A stretch of 64,000 nucleotides of DNA from Petrosia ficiformis (lineage: Eukaryota; Porifera; Demospongiae; Haplosclerida; Petrosiidae): NCBI GenBank assembly GCA_947044365.1, contig OX345646.1, positions 1,910,001 to 1,974,000 on the forward strand, read 5' to 3'. This document shows positions 43,727 through 56,716 of the stretch, piece by piece (the stretch's first letter is position 1; each line of letters opens with the position of its first letter). The notes under the pieces were generated by a model that did not search any database, was not told where the DNA came from, and worked only from the letters and a program-made list of their open reading frames with translations. A program made the translations under genes and the position numbers.

Positions 43727-46700
43727 ATGAACTTCTTGGGTATCTTTACTATCGCTCCATTTGGATTTACTGTGTGTACTACTGTCATAGTATGTGTAGT
43801 CATAGTATGTATAGCTTGGTACTGGTAAGTCACTTCATATTGCTTGCATAATTATTTTGGTTATTACGTTCTTTATTATAATTAAATTATATATATATAT
43901 ATATATATATAGGTTTGCATATCGTCCTTATCAATTTTTCAAAAGACTTGGTATTCTTCATCCTCCTGTGATACCATTTTTTGGTAATGCCAAACAGATT
44001 TTACAAGAGGTAAGTTGTATGTGTATAATGATAAATTGTGCAAAAATTGTTTAATTAATTTAATATAGAGTAAAGAGTCAATTATCGAACACCACCCAAT
44101 CTCGGACGCTATTGCGCTCTCTCTACCACTGCAACTGTAATTACTACACCATAGTAAGAAAGTATACTAAGTAATATCCCTGCATAACAAGTTTCATGAC
44201 GATCGCTTGCTTGGTCTTGGAGTTATAAGCTTGCAAAAATGAAATTCGGACACACCTATGATCGGAGAAATTAATATATTGACGGACAGCTATCCGTACA
44301 TCTTGTAGAACTGCTGGAAATAAATGGCTACTGTGCCATCTGCTGCAACAACATCTACTCTAGTCATAAACCAAATCTCGTCTCTTACAGTTGCTTGACT
44401 GATTTTTTGTATTCGACTATCTGGAGCAATCAATAATCGGCCACTCCTTTTTGTAATTAGTATAGAGTTCAATTGGAAATAATAAATTCTTCTGGTCACC
44501 AAAAAAATTCTAAACATTATACTTCCAATTAAACACTGTACTATTTACAAAAAGGCTAATAAATTAAGATCTGGCTACGCCACTGTCCCTGTGATTGCTT
44601 TGTTGTGTCCAGCATTCAGTAGTCATGGCATGCCTGAAACACAACAGCCTAGTATTATGGTTATTATTTTGATTATATATCTATTTTTACTTTTTAAAGA
44701 TCTTGTAAAAATTTTAAAAATATATTTCAGACAGAACAGCTATTAGTTCCAGTTTCTACATAAGCTATGGAACAAGCGTCTACCGACACTAAGCCACTGG
44801 GTGGCACTCTTCGTAGATCTTTGTTAGCGTTTGTCTTCTAACAACATCAATTATGTGGCAGGGTGTTCCCTGGAAAACAAAAAGTACTTTCGCGTAGCCA
44901 GCCTCTTCCATTCTAAATGAAGCGAGAATGGTCTGGTAGAACTCCATTGTTTTAGTCGTCCAGTAGAACTACCAGATTTCCGGTAGTTTCAGTTATTTCA
45001 AGTACGTGTTTGATATAACACCATCGAGATAGAAAGGATTATAGCAGTTACTCCACAGCTGGAGAGAATTTGTTGTTGAAGGATAACCAGATGGAAACAG
45101 CAAAAGCTTTTGTGTCGTATTTTTATGCTTACCCACGGGCTATAGAAGCTCTGGCTACATTTTTGACAGACAAACACTCTTTCTTCGCTAAGTATAAAAT
45201 TCCTACTACATTCTGAGTCAGTTTCCTTCTAAACATAAGCCTTTTAGAGATTCCCTGACCTTAACTGCAGCTCTTCCATTCAACAGCCTCCTTTTAAATT
45301 TGGGCTAATCTCGCTATCACACAAACAGCAATTCTCTATTTTAGTAATACTTCTCATACACCCACTTAACATAAGTACTTCCAGTAACGTCACTGGACGA
45401 CTTTAACAATGGAGTTCTACCAGACCCTTCCCGCTTTGTTTAGAGTGGAAAGGGTTGGCTACACGAGACTAAAAAAAAGTAGACCGGTAACTCCATTAGC
45501 TCCACCCATTTCAAAGTGACAACTCTCTGTGCAATTTTCCTGACACTCTTCATCTCTTGAAATACAGCCTTACTGTCTTACATCAATTTTGTACGTTGAA
45601 AAAACACCACCATTTTAAATTAATGATATGCAATTGCAAAAGAAAAAAACAAGTGTATAGAGAAAAAAACGTCCCTATGATTGCTTTACAAATTTAAGTA
45701 TCCCTATGACTGCTTTGTGGTGTCTAGCATTCAGTAATCATGGCTGACTTTATCATGCCTGAAACACAACAGCCTATTATAGTTATTATTTTGATTATCT
45801 ACTCTCCTTACCTTTTAAGGTGGTACTAGAGAGTGGGCGGATGCAACTCCAATCACTTTCAAAATACAATATAATATAATATGAGTAAAATTGGATGTAA
45901 TACCAACCTTCATATCTTCTAATCACCTTTATAGTGTCCTGGAATTGATAAAACGTATATCAAAATCTCCATTTTTCCAATTAACATAAGTACAAAACCA
46001 CGAAAGCCACGCCCACCATACATGGCGTGCACCAAGTACGATGTATTTTGAGAAAAGTTACGAAGCCGTTTTCTGCAAATTCATTTTACTTTTATAGTTA
46101 CAAGAGGCTGAAGAAAGCTAAATTCTGTAGCTTTTCACTGAAACCATAAAATTTACCTTTCTAGACACTATCAAACTCCGATCTTTCTCAGAGAGCAACT
46201 ACAGTTACCCCGCCATTGTTTCCCACCCGCCGCCCCCTCCACCACCCATCTGAAAATAAACTATCAGTGAAAACATTTAGGCCCAATAATTATACCCCCG
46301 GGTGGGTGTGGCTTCCAAAAAATACAGAATGGAACCAGATTGTATGCAGCAAGAAGCTTGCAAGACTAGAAACTGATTGGAGTAGCATCCGCCCACGGAA
46401 AAGACTACAACCTTAAAGAACCTTGTAGAACTTTAGGAATATATTTTAGGTAGAATAGCTTGCTATTAGTTTCAGTTTCTGCATAAGCTACATGCAACTT
46501 TCCTGATCTGTACTACTCTGTAGAGCTCGATAGTGATGGGCGATTCGATACCAAAGTACTCGAGTATTCGATACCAGTGCTTCGATTCCTGGTATCGAGT
46601 ACTGGTCTTGGCATTGAGTACCGAATCCACACCCACTTTATGATGTTATAATTCATTACCACACCCATTTCCTGACGTTTTATATTTAAAATTTATTTTG

Positions 46701-48013
46701 ATTTTTCTATTATTAATTTTAATTATATAATAATAATTAAATAGTTCGCCATTGTGGAGAACTACGCATGCTCAGTAACACATGGCAGTGGCCACGTGTT
46801 ACTGAACATGCGCAGTTTTCCAGTACTCATTCCAGTACTCGATACTATCGATACTCAATCCCAAACTACTTGGTATCGTATCGAAGCGGAAATTTCTGGT
46901 ATCGCCCATCACTAGAGCTCGAGCGCACATTCTATTACGTGCCATGCCCATTAATTGACCGAGCCCCCCGGAATGACGCAACTTCCTTAACTATGTATAC
47001 AACGCATACTCACGCAAGTGACTATAATATATGTATATTGTATACATTAAACCCCGTGAAAAGGGATGGCCCTACGGGCCATAAAAACAGTAGTGTGGCG
47101 GGGTGCCGCGCTATAGCCTACAAAAATAACATTATTGTGTTGTGTAAAATCTGTGCTATTGCTTCTAGTTTTCTGAAACAGACACACACACACATAGTCA
47201 GCAATGTAGTATTGGGCAATAATTCAGTATATTATTGCATAAATTGTATCGCATGATTTTGGACTGCCACTATTATCGCAAAGGCAAAATATTGTCTTAC
47301 TGCAATTAATATAATATACGTAGTTGAAAAATGCTATAACACTTAGTCTTGAGCCTTATGCTCTCAAAACAAGGATCAGAAGTGTCATCTTTTTAAAAAT
47401 CAACCCATTATTGTTATCATAGACAGTATCAATGAGTAGTTGGAATATTGCAATAATTGCAAGCCTAAGTCACTTTTAGGCAATAATCGCAAAACTTAAT
47501 TGTCAATATCGCCCAACCCTAAAATCATAGGGATCCTTTTTTCTCCACATATCTTTTTAGTTATTTGCGCCAGAGTTCTAACTAGGGTTATTTTGAATGG
47601 TATGGTACCATTTGGTATAACCATGTACCATTTGGTTTATGGAGAATTCAAAGGTTGTGACCATTTGGATATGCATTGCAGACTTTTAAAAGTAAATTCA
47701 CAAGTGATAAAATTGTATTCATTTGGAGTGTTTATCAAGTCAAAAAGAAACTGAAATATGACATAAAATAAAACTGATAATCAGAGAGTACGGTAGTACT
47801 CTCTATGTAGGGATGGCACGGAAAAAAAATGGCCGCCCATACATTTCAATTGCAAGTGATGACCTGAAATCTCTGGTAATATATACAGATAGGTTTTAAT
47901 ACACACATACCTATTCATATCTAGTGTTTTTATGACTACCAACATCTTCTAGATGGCCAAAGATTGCCGTTAAGGTAGAGAACCGGCGAGTGGCAAAACT
48001 GCCAAAATCTTCA

Positions 48014-48053
<40 letters not shown>

Positions 48054-51000
48054 TTTCAGACAAATCATTTTTTTGTTTGTTGAAATATCACAATGATTCT
48101 AGCACCATTCCAGTCGCATTTATAGTAAAATTCTGGTCTACAAGTATCGAGATGATATCTACAAATACTATGAAAGAAGACAGTCTCAACAACTAAAAAG
48201 ATTTGATCTCGAATTGGACGCCATTTTCTTAAGAGGAATTTAATTACGCATGCGCAATCGTGTACTCGGAACATGGAAGCTAAAAAGGTGGAAGTGCTTG
48301 TTACATTGGAATCATAAGCATAGTGATAACATTTGTGAGCAAATACATTTTTATAATAATGAATATAATAATTATTAATATTAAAGCCATTGTATAATAA
48401 TATTGTATACTATGATAAGAATTGGAATACTGAACGGTTGACACAGTGACTGACACAACTTCTTGCAGGACTGCAGACAGTGCTGTAAGTGAAATAGAGA
48501 ATATACATCATCTGTAAGTGAAAGAGAATGATAATCAATACATAAATACAAAAGACTGACTATTATTGATGAACACATTTTAATGCATTTATGATTGTAT
48601 GATTTTATAATGGTATATAGTGTTTCTGCAATCTACAAAAAATTCACACTAATAAAAAACATTTTCAATAAAAATGAAAGAAGATGTAGGGATGTCAAAA
48701 CCCAAAAAGCATGCAAACAAGGTTGGGAAGCTAACATAGGACCCAAAATCACCTCCATATAACCCTACATAAATACAGCTCTTTCTATTTTGTTTTATAG
48801 CAGTGTAAGTACTTATGTAAGGTTATATGGAGGTGATTTTGGGTCCTATGTTAGCTTCCCAACCTTGTTTGCATGCTTTTTGGGTTTTGACATCCCTACA
48901 TCTTCTTTCATTTTTATTGAAAATGTTTTTTATTATTCTTATATTATGAATGAACAAAATTAATGAAATTACAGAACTTCAGTGACTATAATCTTACGAT
49001 TGCCCTTGCGCTGCCATCCTCTTAAAACTGATGTAGGATTCCAGTCTTCGATTGACGGACTGTGCACCTATGGAAATACGAATTAAAGAATGTAATGTAA
49101 ATGTAGTTAGGTGATTTCTTGTAGTAGTGTTTATTCTCTTACAGTTGGAAAACACTCTTTCAACATCTGCTGATGTTGCTGGTAGTACAGAGATTCTAGC
49201 AAGCAAATTTGATATAAGTGGATATGTGCATTTCGTTGCTTCCCTGTTTGTTGGATTCCACATCACTAATACTGCTTGCTCAAGTGTGGTTGGACTAACT
49301 TCTTTAGCAAAACATCGATAAGATGTATTCATTCCACAAGCATGATGAGTCAATGTTGAGCTTGTCTGCAAACTCCGCAACTAATGTAGGTGAACCTTGG
49401 TTAAAATTCCTAGGATCTAAAAGTCCTAGTAGATAGACTTGTTAAGATTCAGGAAATCAAGCTTCGAGATGTTCAAGCAATAAATTCAGGTATACCGAAC
49501 ACATTGTAATAAACATTTCTGTGTTAACAGCTTCTAAGTTTTCAGAGTAGTCTTTGACTAGCTGTATCGTGTAGCCTCCTAAAAGTGGATCATTACGAAG
49601 AGACTCCAGTGATGATTTATGAGATTTCAGGACAGACTCCATTGATAGCAAGTTAAAACCACGTTGCTGAAATATTAACGAAAGATCTTCAAGAATGTTG
49701 AGAACATCTGACAAAGTACAATTAATGTAGCTACAAACTGTGCACTAGAAATTTGTTTTGCCAATCCAATTGCTGTGGCATCTCCTTAAGAGCATTTACA
49801 GCATTTTCATGTGACAACAAATGTGTTTCTGTTGGGGACTGGAGTTTATATTGGGGATGATTTAGGACTTTCTACATTTCAGCTAGCTTAGCTGTGTGTG
49901 CAGTACTTCGTTAGAAAAACACCATATATAGTATGCAGTGTTTTCTCAAACATAGAAAACCAGGTGAAACTAGAAGTATTGCAAGCTGCTAATGACAGAC
50001 GATGAGCTCCACAATTAGTCCGGCATAGCCAGACCCACCACTGAAGGGAGGGGGTCTGGTGAAACGCATATACTAAAGTTGTTCTACTGCAGCCTATGGT
50101 GCAGTGATTGTGGTCACAATTATTATTTGTTTATGAATATGATTATCACTGTTGTGAACATTATTATCACCTGGAGAATGTTTGACAGCTGTAACAGATG
50201 TAGTAAGGGCTTCAATGACTGGTTCGAAAAGATTAGATTCTTCCAGGAGACTACACATCAATTGTAATCTAATTTTTTCACTAGTAATTGGCACTTTCTC
50301 CAACAATAATGTTTTCCACACAAGCAAAACACGATTTGATGATCCAGCAGTAGAAACTAGCTTCCTTCTATCTGTACTTTTATCCAAAACACTGCCACAA
50401 CCAAAACAGTAAACTTCCATCTTTGTTAGCTTTAAAGATTTTATAACAATGATTATTTCATCTGCTGTGTATACAGTTATACAACACCTACTGAGATTAC
50501 ATAATTGCTGCAGCTTAATTGCATTCCAGTAGAACAACTTTAGTATACACGTTTTACCAGACCCACCACCCTTTAGCAGTGGGTCTGGCTACACCAGAAT
50601 GTGTTACCACCATTGGTGGAGCATTCCTTTTTATATTCACCATTGCACCTTGTTGTTTACCTAACATCACAGAAGCTCCATCACATGATCCTCCAGCTTG
50701 TCTATATATGCAATGCAGAGCATCAGCTACTGCAGTGGCGTAGGAAGCAATTGAAAATTGGGGGGGGGGGCTGAGTAGCAGTGTGCAAAGTGCACCGCCA
50801 AAAAGTTCGGGTCATTAATTATTCATGAGAGGTGTGGCTAATTAAACGTATTAATTAACTCAACAATAATAATTATGCGCAATAATTAGAAATTCAGAAG
50901 TTAAGCAATTAATTAGTCGCAATAATGGCCATAATTTTTTTTTTTTAAATCATGTGACTGAAGAATATAATTTACAAAAAGTTCACAAAGTTCAATTTTT

Positions 51001-54000
51001 ATATTTTACCAAAATAATGAAGTCTATGATCGTTAACTGATATAAACTGTCGAGCAATATCCTTAAGATCAAGGCTATCTGTATCAGACGAATGAACATA
51101 CAGTAAAAGTAAATTGTTGAGTCTTGATTGTTTGCTGTTCTCATCTACAAGACACGATGATAGACTTATAATTCATTCACTAGAGTGTTGATCGTAAATG
51201 TATGGTTTTAACTTACCACTTCCAATAGAGAAGAAAGCTCTTTGCTTCATCGAGTTGTTACAGTCAGTAAGTGGGCAGAGACCACACCCAGTATTAATCG
51301 TAATGAAAAGAAAAGTTGAAGTTTTTTTTTGGGGGGGGGTTTTGGGGGGGGGGGGGGAGGGCTGCAACCCCCTGAGCCGCCCCCCTGGTTCCTACGCCTA
51401 TGTACTGCTTCCATCTGCAGTGATAACAGTTGATTCATGTATAAAATTCTCCAGTCTCTGATGAGTTGATAATCGGCCTTAATACTCACTGCATGTATCT
51501 TCACAAGATATGTGAACTGAAGATTTTTCGTGATGACAAAACTGATCTCGACAAACTCCAACAAATCCTTCAGTTACGAAAATAGTTCTACCACTCCTTG
51601 TGCACAAGCATGGTTACAATATACACAGTAAATACCATCATTACGAACATCTATCCTTGGAAATCAAGAGCAAACTGAAGGGTTGGCAAACTGTCGCCAC
51701 AAGGAAACAAGGCCTCTTCGTGTAGACCTATCTACTTCCTCTTCTTCATCACTATCCCTAGCTAAAGTTCCAAATGAAGTCTTCTGTCCACTCACGAGTT
51801 TTCTTCGCTTCTTGATTTTCGACAATTATGTGAGTGTGGTAAGATTAATTGACCACGCCCCTCATGAATAATTAATTCGCTCAAATTTTGGCTGCACGCA
51901 CCACTACTTGGATGTTAAATCCTTGCGAGAACACTGTTTTGCGTATATACATATGCTGTGGGCCTAAGATTCTAATGTTCATCCTCCACTAACAGGTTTT
52001 AGTTAATAATGGTAATAATAATTGTTCATTTGTATAGGGTCGATTAGCTAGTTATGAGAAATGGATAAAGAAATATGGCAAAGTATGTGGGTAAGTCAGA
52101 AATTTAAGTGTTAGTGAATTTTAAAAGATTATAACTCAAAGATAATGAAGTACATTATAACCGGTTATCTAAAATTAACACCCTTTTGAGCTATGACAAC
52201 CAGATCACCATCAGCACTTCACAATCTTCTATATATACTGAACGAGTGGTATTAAATCCTTCAGTTGCATGCCGGGAAGCCACTGTGTATGGCTAGCCAC
52301 TGTGTATGGCTAAAGTCAGTAGCCTTGCACATGGTTTCAATGTCCAGTGACTACCAGCATTTTTCACTTTCCTCTTTCAGCCTTATTAATCAGAATTTAG
52401 TGTTTATTTTCTATGTGAGGCAGGACTAACAAAACCTTTTATCACACAAACAATTTGTTAGTTCATTAATTAACTACAGCAAGAGCTTTAAATTGTGAGA
52501 AATTATTCATACTAAAACAATATTATTTTGTAGTGACTAATGTTCATTTCATCAGTGAGAATATTAGTCTCAACATTTACTTTACTAGTCATACATTTTG
52601 CTTAATTATGCTTGCTTGTTTATCTCATCTGCTTACTTATTAAATAATTGCACTTTCAGTGCAGAACCATCGCCAGAGGTGTGATTGGAAACAAGAACAA
52701 ATAATAGCAGACTATATTATATACATGTATGTGTGTGTGTCAGAGTTTTTGATAAGTTTTGAAGCATGGACCAAATTGGCTCAAAATGGTTAGCGTGTGT
52801 GTCATTGGGAATACATCTTAAACCAATTAACTAAGAGTTAATGCTGTTAGTGACAATATAATCATAATTAACTGCGCCACTAGCCAAAAGAGAGTACTGT
52901 GGAGTGCCAAATAAGAAACTGTTTGGCTCAAAATGGTTAGCGTGTGTGTCATTGGGAATACATCTTAAACCAATTAACTAAGAGTTAATGCTGTTAGTGA
53001 CAATATAATCATAATTAACTGCGCCACTAGCCAAAAGAGAGTACTGTGGAGTGCCAAATAAGAAACTGTTTTGGCCAATGGTGCACCATATGAGCTTATT
53101 AAAACACTGGTGTGTGTTAAATACAACTTACACTCCAGTCCTTCATAATTCCTAGTATTAGAAACTCAGCATTAGCAGAAAACGCTTTTGCGACCTTAAT
53201 CATGTGCATGAAATTAAATTGGTGGAGCTAGAAAGTGACCGTCATTTCAGAAAGCTTAGAGCCAGCTCGACATTGTAGTGCCCACTACTTCAATTGTACT
53301 TGATATCAAGCTGTGATTCGACAGCGATAGCTTTCCAACAAGATGAGCTGTGTTTCCATGTACTCTTTACTACCAGAAGTCTTCTGAAAGCGGCGAAATA
53401 GCAATCGTGAATCACAAAAATTGTAATAACTTGGCAATGCAATGTGGCTACAGAAATCCCCATTTTCATATTATTGTGTTGTCCTGAAGCTGGCAGTACC
53501 TCGTTTGGTGCTCTAACACTTCTAGTTTTCTGAGAGCTTTAGGTAACAGACAGACAGACAAACAAACAGATTACAGTAACCCTCCACTTTACCTAGGGTT
53601 AATAAATAAATAAAACATTTATCATATGGACAATGATATTTACACATATGCACTTCGTAGATACTATGTTGGTAGAGTTCCTCATTATTTGATTACTGAT
53701 CTTGATATTGCTAAGGAAATATTGATGAAGCATTCTGATATATTTATGGATAGAGCTGTGAGTTGTAACAGATTATATACAGTATATATCAATAAAATAT
53801 CACCATACAGTAGCAGTAATTACCTTTGTTGTACTGTCAGTATAGTATAGTAATTACTGTCTCACTACTGTGGTGTTGAATTGACAAGTATACCCAATTA
53901 CTGTCAAAACGAACTACTGTATATAGTGTGGAAATGAAACTTCTGAGTAATTACTGTACTGTATGGTGACTTTTTATTGCCTTGTACTGTAACTCAATCA

Positions 54001-55994
54001 TATAGAAGATGAGATAATTATACTTCTAACTTTAAACAGAGTCCAAATTTTCTTGAGGTGGCAGGTAATACATAAATTATTTTTAAACATAATGAGTATT
54101 TTGATTATATCTTGTTTATAAAACAAGATATATAGTATCCCTATGACTGCTTTGTGGTGTCCAGCATTCAGTATAAATCATGGCTGACTTTATCATGCCT
54201 GAAACGCAACAGCTTATTATAGTTATTATTTTGATTATCTACTCTCCTTACCTTTTAAAGAACCTTGTAGAACTTTAGAAATATATTTTAGATAGAGGCT
54301 ATTTGTTCAGTTTCTGCATAAGCTACTTAGTTACAAGCAACTTTCTTTCTGCTGGTCTGCAGAGCTCGAGGCCATGAGCGTGCGTTCTATTACGCGCCAC
54401 GCCCATTAATTGCCGAGCCCCCCGAAATTACGCGACTTCCTTAACTACGTATGCAACGCATACTTACACAAGTGACACAAGAATATAAATAAATATATAT
54501 ATATTAAACCCCGTGGAAAGCAATCATACGGATGGCCCTACGGGGGCCATAAAAGTTGACTAATGTGGTAAAAGGATTAGGGAATTTATATTTCTTTTGT
54601 CAAAAAGTGCTTATAGTTGTGTTTAAAGAAGTGTTTTAAGTTCTGTTGTGTCGGAGTCTTTATTCATAAAACTGTTGTACCTTTTTGAAACACAACATAC
54701 TTGGGTGATATTTAGGATAATTCTGGTCCTTGTTTTGAGAGCATGTGATTAAGTGTTATAGTATTTCATTAGTGATGCACTGATAATCGGATCCGTAATT
54801 GATATCGGTCATTATCGGCCAATACTTTTAGTATCGGTATCAGTTATTACTGAAAGATGTCAACTGATATTGTAAGACGTGTGCTAATAATGTCATTTCT
54901 TGTGATTTTAGCATCATTAATTGCTTCTATGATACTCATAATTATTGAGAAAATGCTCATTTTCATTGAAAGAATCAGAAACCAGAAGGTATATTTAACA
55001 CCAGATCGGTATCGGTTATCGGTACATGTGTAAAGTAATTATGTGTTTATCTGAATATCAGTAGAATAACTTATCAGTGCATCACTATTTTTGCATCTAT
55101 ATACATTTGCAGTATTGCTTATTTATTCTATATATATCGCAATAAGGCAACATTTTGGCATTGCAGTAATATTGGCAGACCAAAATCATGTAATATGATT
55201 ATTGCAATGCAATAACTATACAATGTTTGAAATGAATAATTGCATGCCCAATCCTATACCACATACCCAATCCTATACCACATACCCAAACACTACAATA
55301 CTCTACTGTGTGATTAATATTTTTCTCTTGTCATACTGCATGATGCCATGATCCTTGCATATTGTCTGTTCTATTTCAGTTTGAAGGTCAAGGGGTGGTG
55401 GATGTGATTCATAGAAATCAGATAGGCTTAATCACAGGAAAAGGAGAGCCATGGAAACGAGCTAGACGTATTATCAGTCCAACTTACTCTGTGTCAAAAG
55501 TAAAACAAGTAAGGTTTTAATTTCTGATAAGCCATGGGCAAAATGAAGCAATCTTTAATAATATGGGGCATAGTTTTCAGAAAGGAACACTTTCCCACAC
55601 AAATGATTGCCTTTAATCACTCGCCATTCCACCATCTTGTACAAGAAGCCAATGAAATTTTGGTATCCTGGAAGAGCTATATATCATTTTTTAAACTTCA
55701 GTAATCATGGCTACCTTTATCATGCCCGAAACACATTAGCCTATTATATTGTAGTGATTATCTACTCTGTTTACCTTTTAAAGGACCTTGTAGAACATTT
55801 AGGAATATATTTCAGGTAGAATAGCTAGCTATTAGTTCCAGTTTCTATGTAATCTACACAGCTTTTTTTCTGCTGGTCTGTAGACCTTGAGCGCGTGTTA
55901 TTTTACGCGCCATGCCCATTAATTGACCGAGCCCCCCGGAATGACATAACTTTTTTAACTACATATATAATGCATACTCGCGTAAGTGGCCACA

Positions 55995-56039
<45 letters not shown>

Positions 56040-56679
56040 ATACATCAATTCCATGGGAAAATAATCATGGGGATGGCCCTACGAGCCATAAAAACACATC
56101 AAATAATAATGCTAAAATACCGTATAGCTAATTGTTTTTCGTGGACATAAAAATTCAAGGTAAGAGAAAACTGTTCTATTAGTGATGTATTTCACACCAT
56201 GAATCACGCGGTTGATTGAAGAACACGCAAATACATTTCTGGGTAATGTTATTTACGTGTTCTTCAATTAATTGCGAAATTAAGCGAAAATAAATTTCCA
56301 GTGAAACATGTTTATGTTACTTACATTAAAGCATTGTTATATGATGTGTTGTTGTTTGGGAGAACACATTTTATAGATAAAGCGCTTCAAATTTTGATAA
56401 TCCATTGAAAGGGTTAATGGTTTTATCACAATTCGTACATGTGTTACACAGAGAGGGGGATGGAATGAGTAGGCTCCCCCATACCAAGGGCCTGAGAAGT
56501 TTAATACTAATTTAAAGTACTACCTAATTCAAAAACTGTACATATTTACAGCATATAGAACAAGAAAGAGGTTGTTGTTTGGCAGCAGAGTAATAATATA
56601 ATTGAATGGGCAAAAAAGATGGTGCTTTTATGAATACTGATCAGGCTTTCCCCTACGAACTAAAACTTCTGTATGAAAA

Positions 56680-56716
<37 letters not shown>

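Larger units (their letters stand above)
45660..47095 (+). mobile_element. CCCTATGA-family copy split by two later insertions
   Basis: Host parts: 45660-45818, 46413-46530 and 46915-47095. Removing the inner elements restores the consensus, for example CCTTTTAAAGAACCTTGTAG across the first gap (identical to the copy at 54251) and TGTAGAGCTCGAGCGC across the second. Ends: AACGTCCCTATGATTGCTTT at left, GGGATGGCCCTACGGGCCA at right. Confidence 0.9.
48990..51860 (-). pseudogene. hAT-superfamily transposase, decayed and interrupted
   Basis: Minus-strand pieces in order from 51860: acidic N-terminal part ([19 protein letters not shown]) and a Cys/His zinc-finger-like stretch ([27 protein letters not shown]); insertion 50733-51402; [12 protein letters not shown] and [15 protein letters not shown] (catalytic-core style); insertion 50026-50591; [14 protein letters not shown] (the CxAHRLxL motif); [17 protein letters not shown] region; and the C-terminal dimerisation block [39 protein letters not shown]. 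Stops and frame changes occur throughout. Resembles hAT-derived ZNF862/KIAA1586-type proteins (recalled pattern). Antisense within P450 intron 2. Confidence 0.85.
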
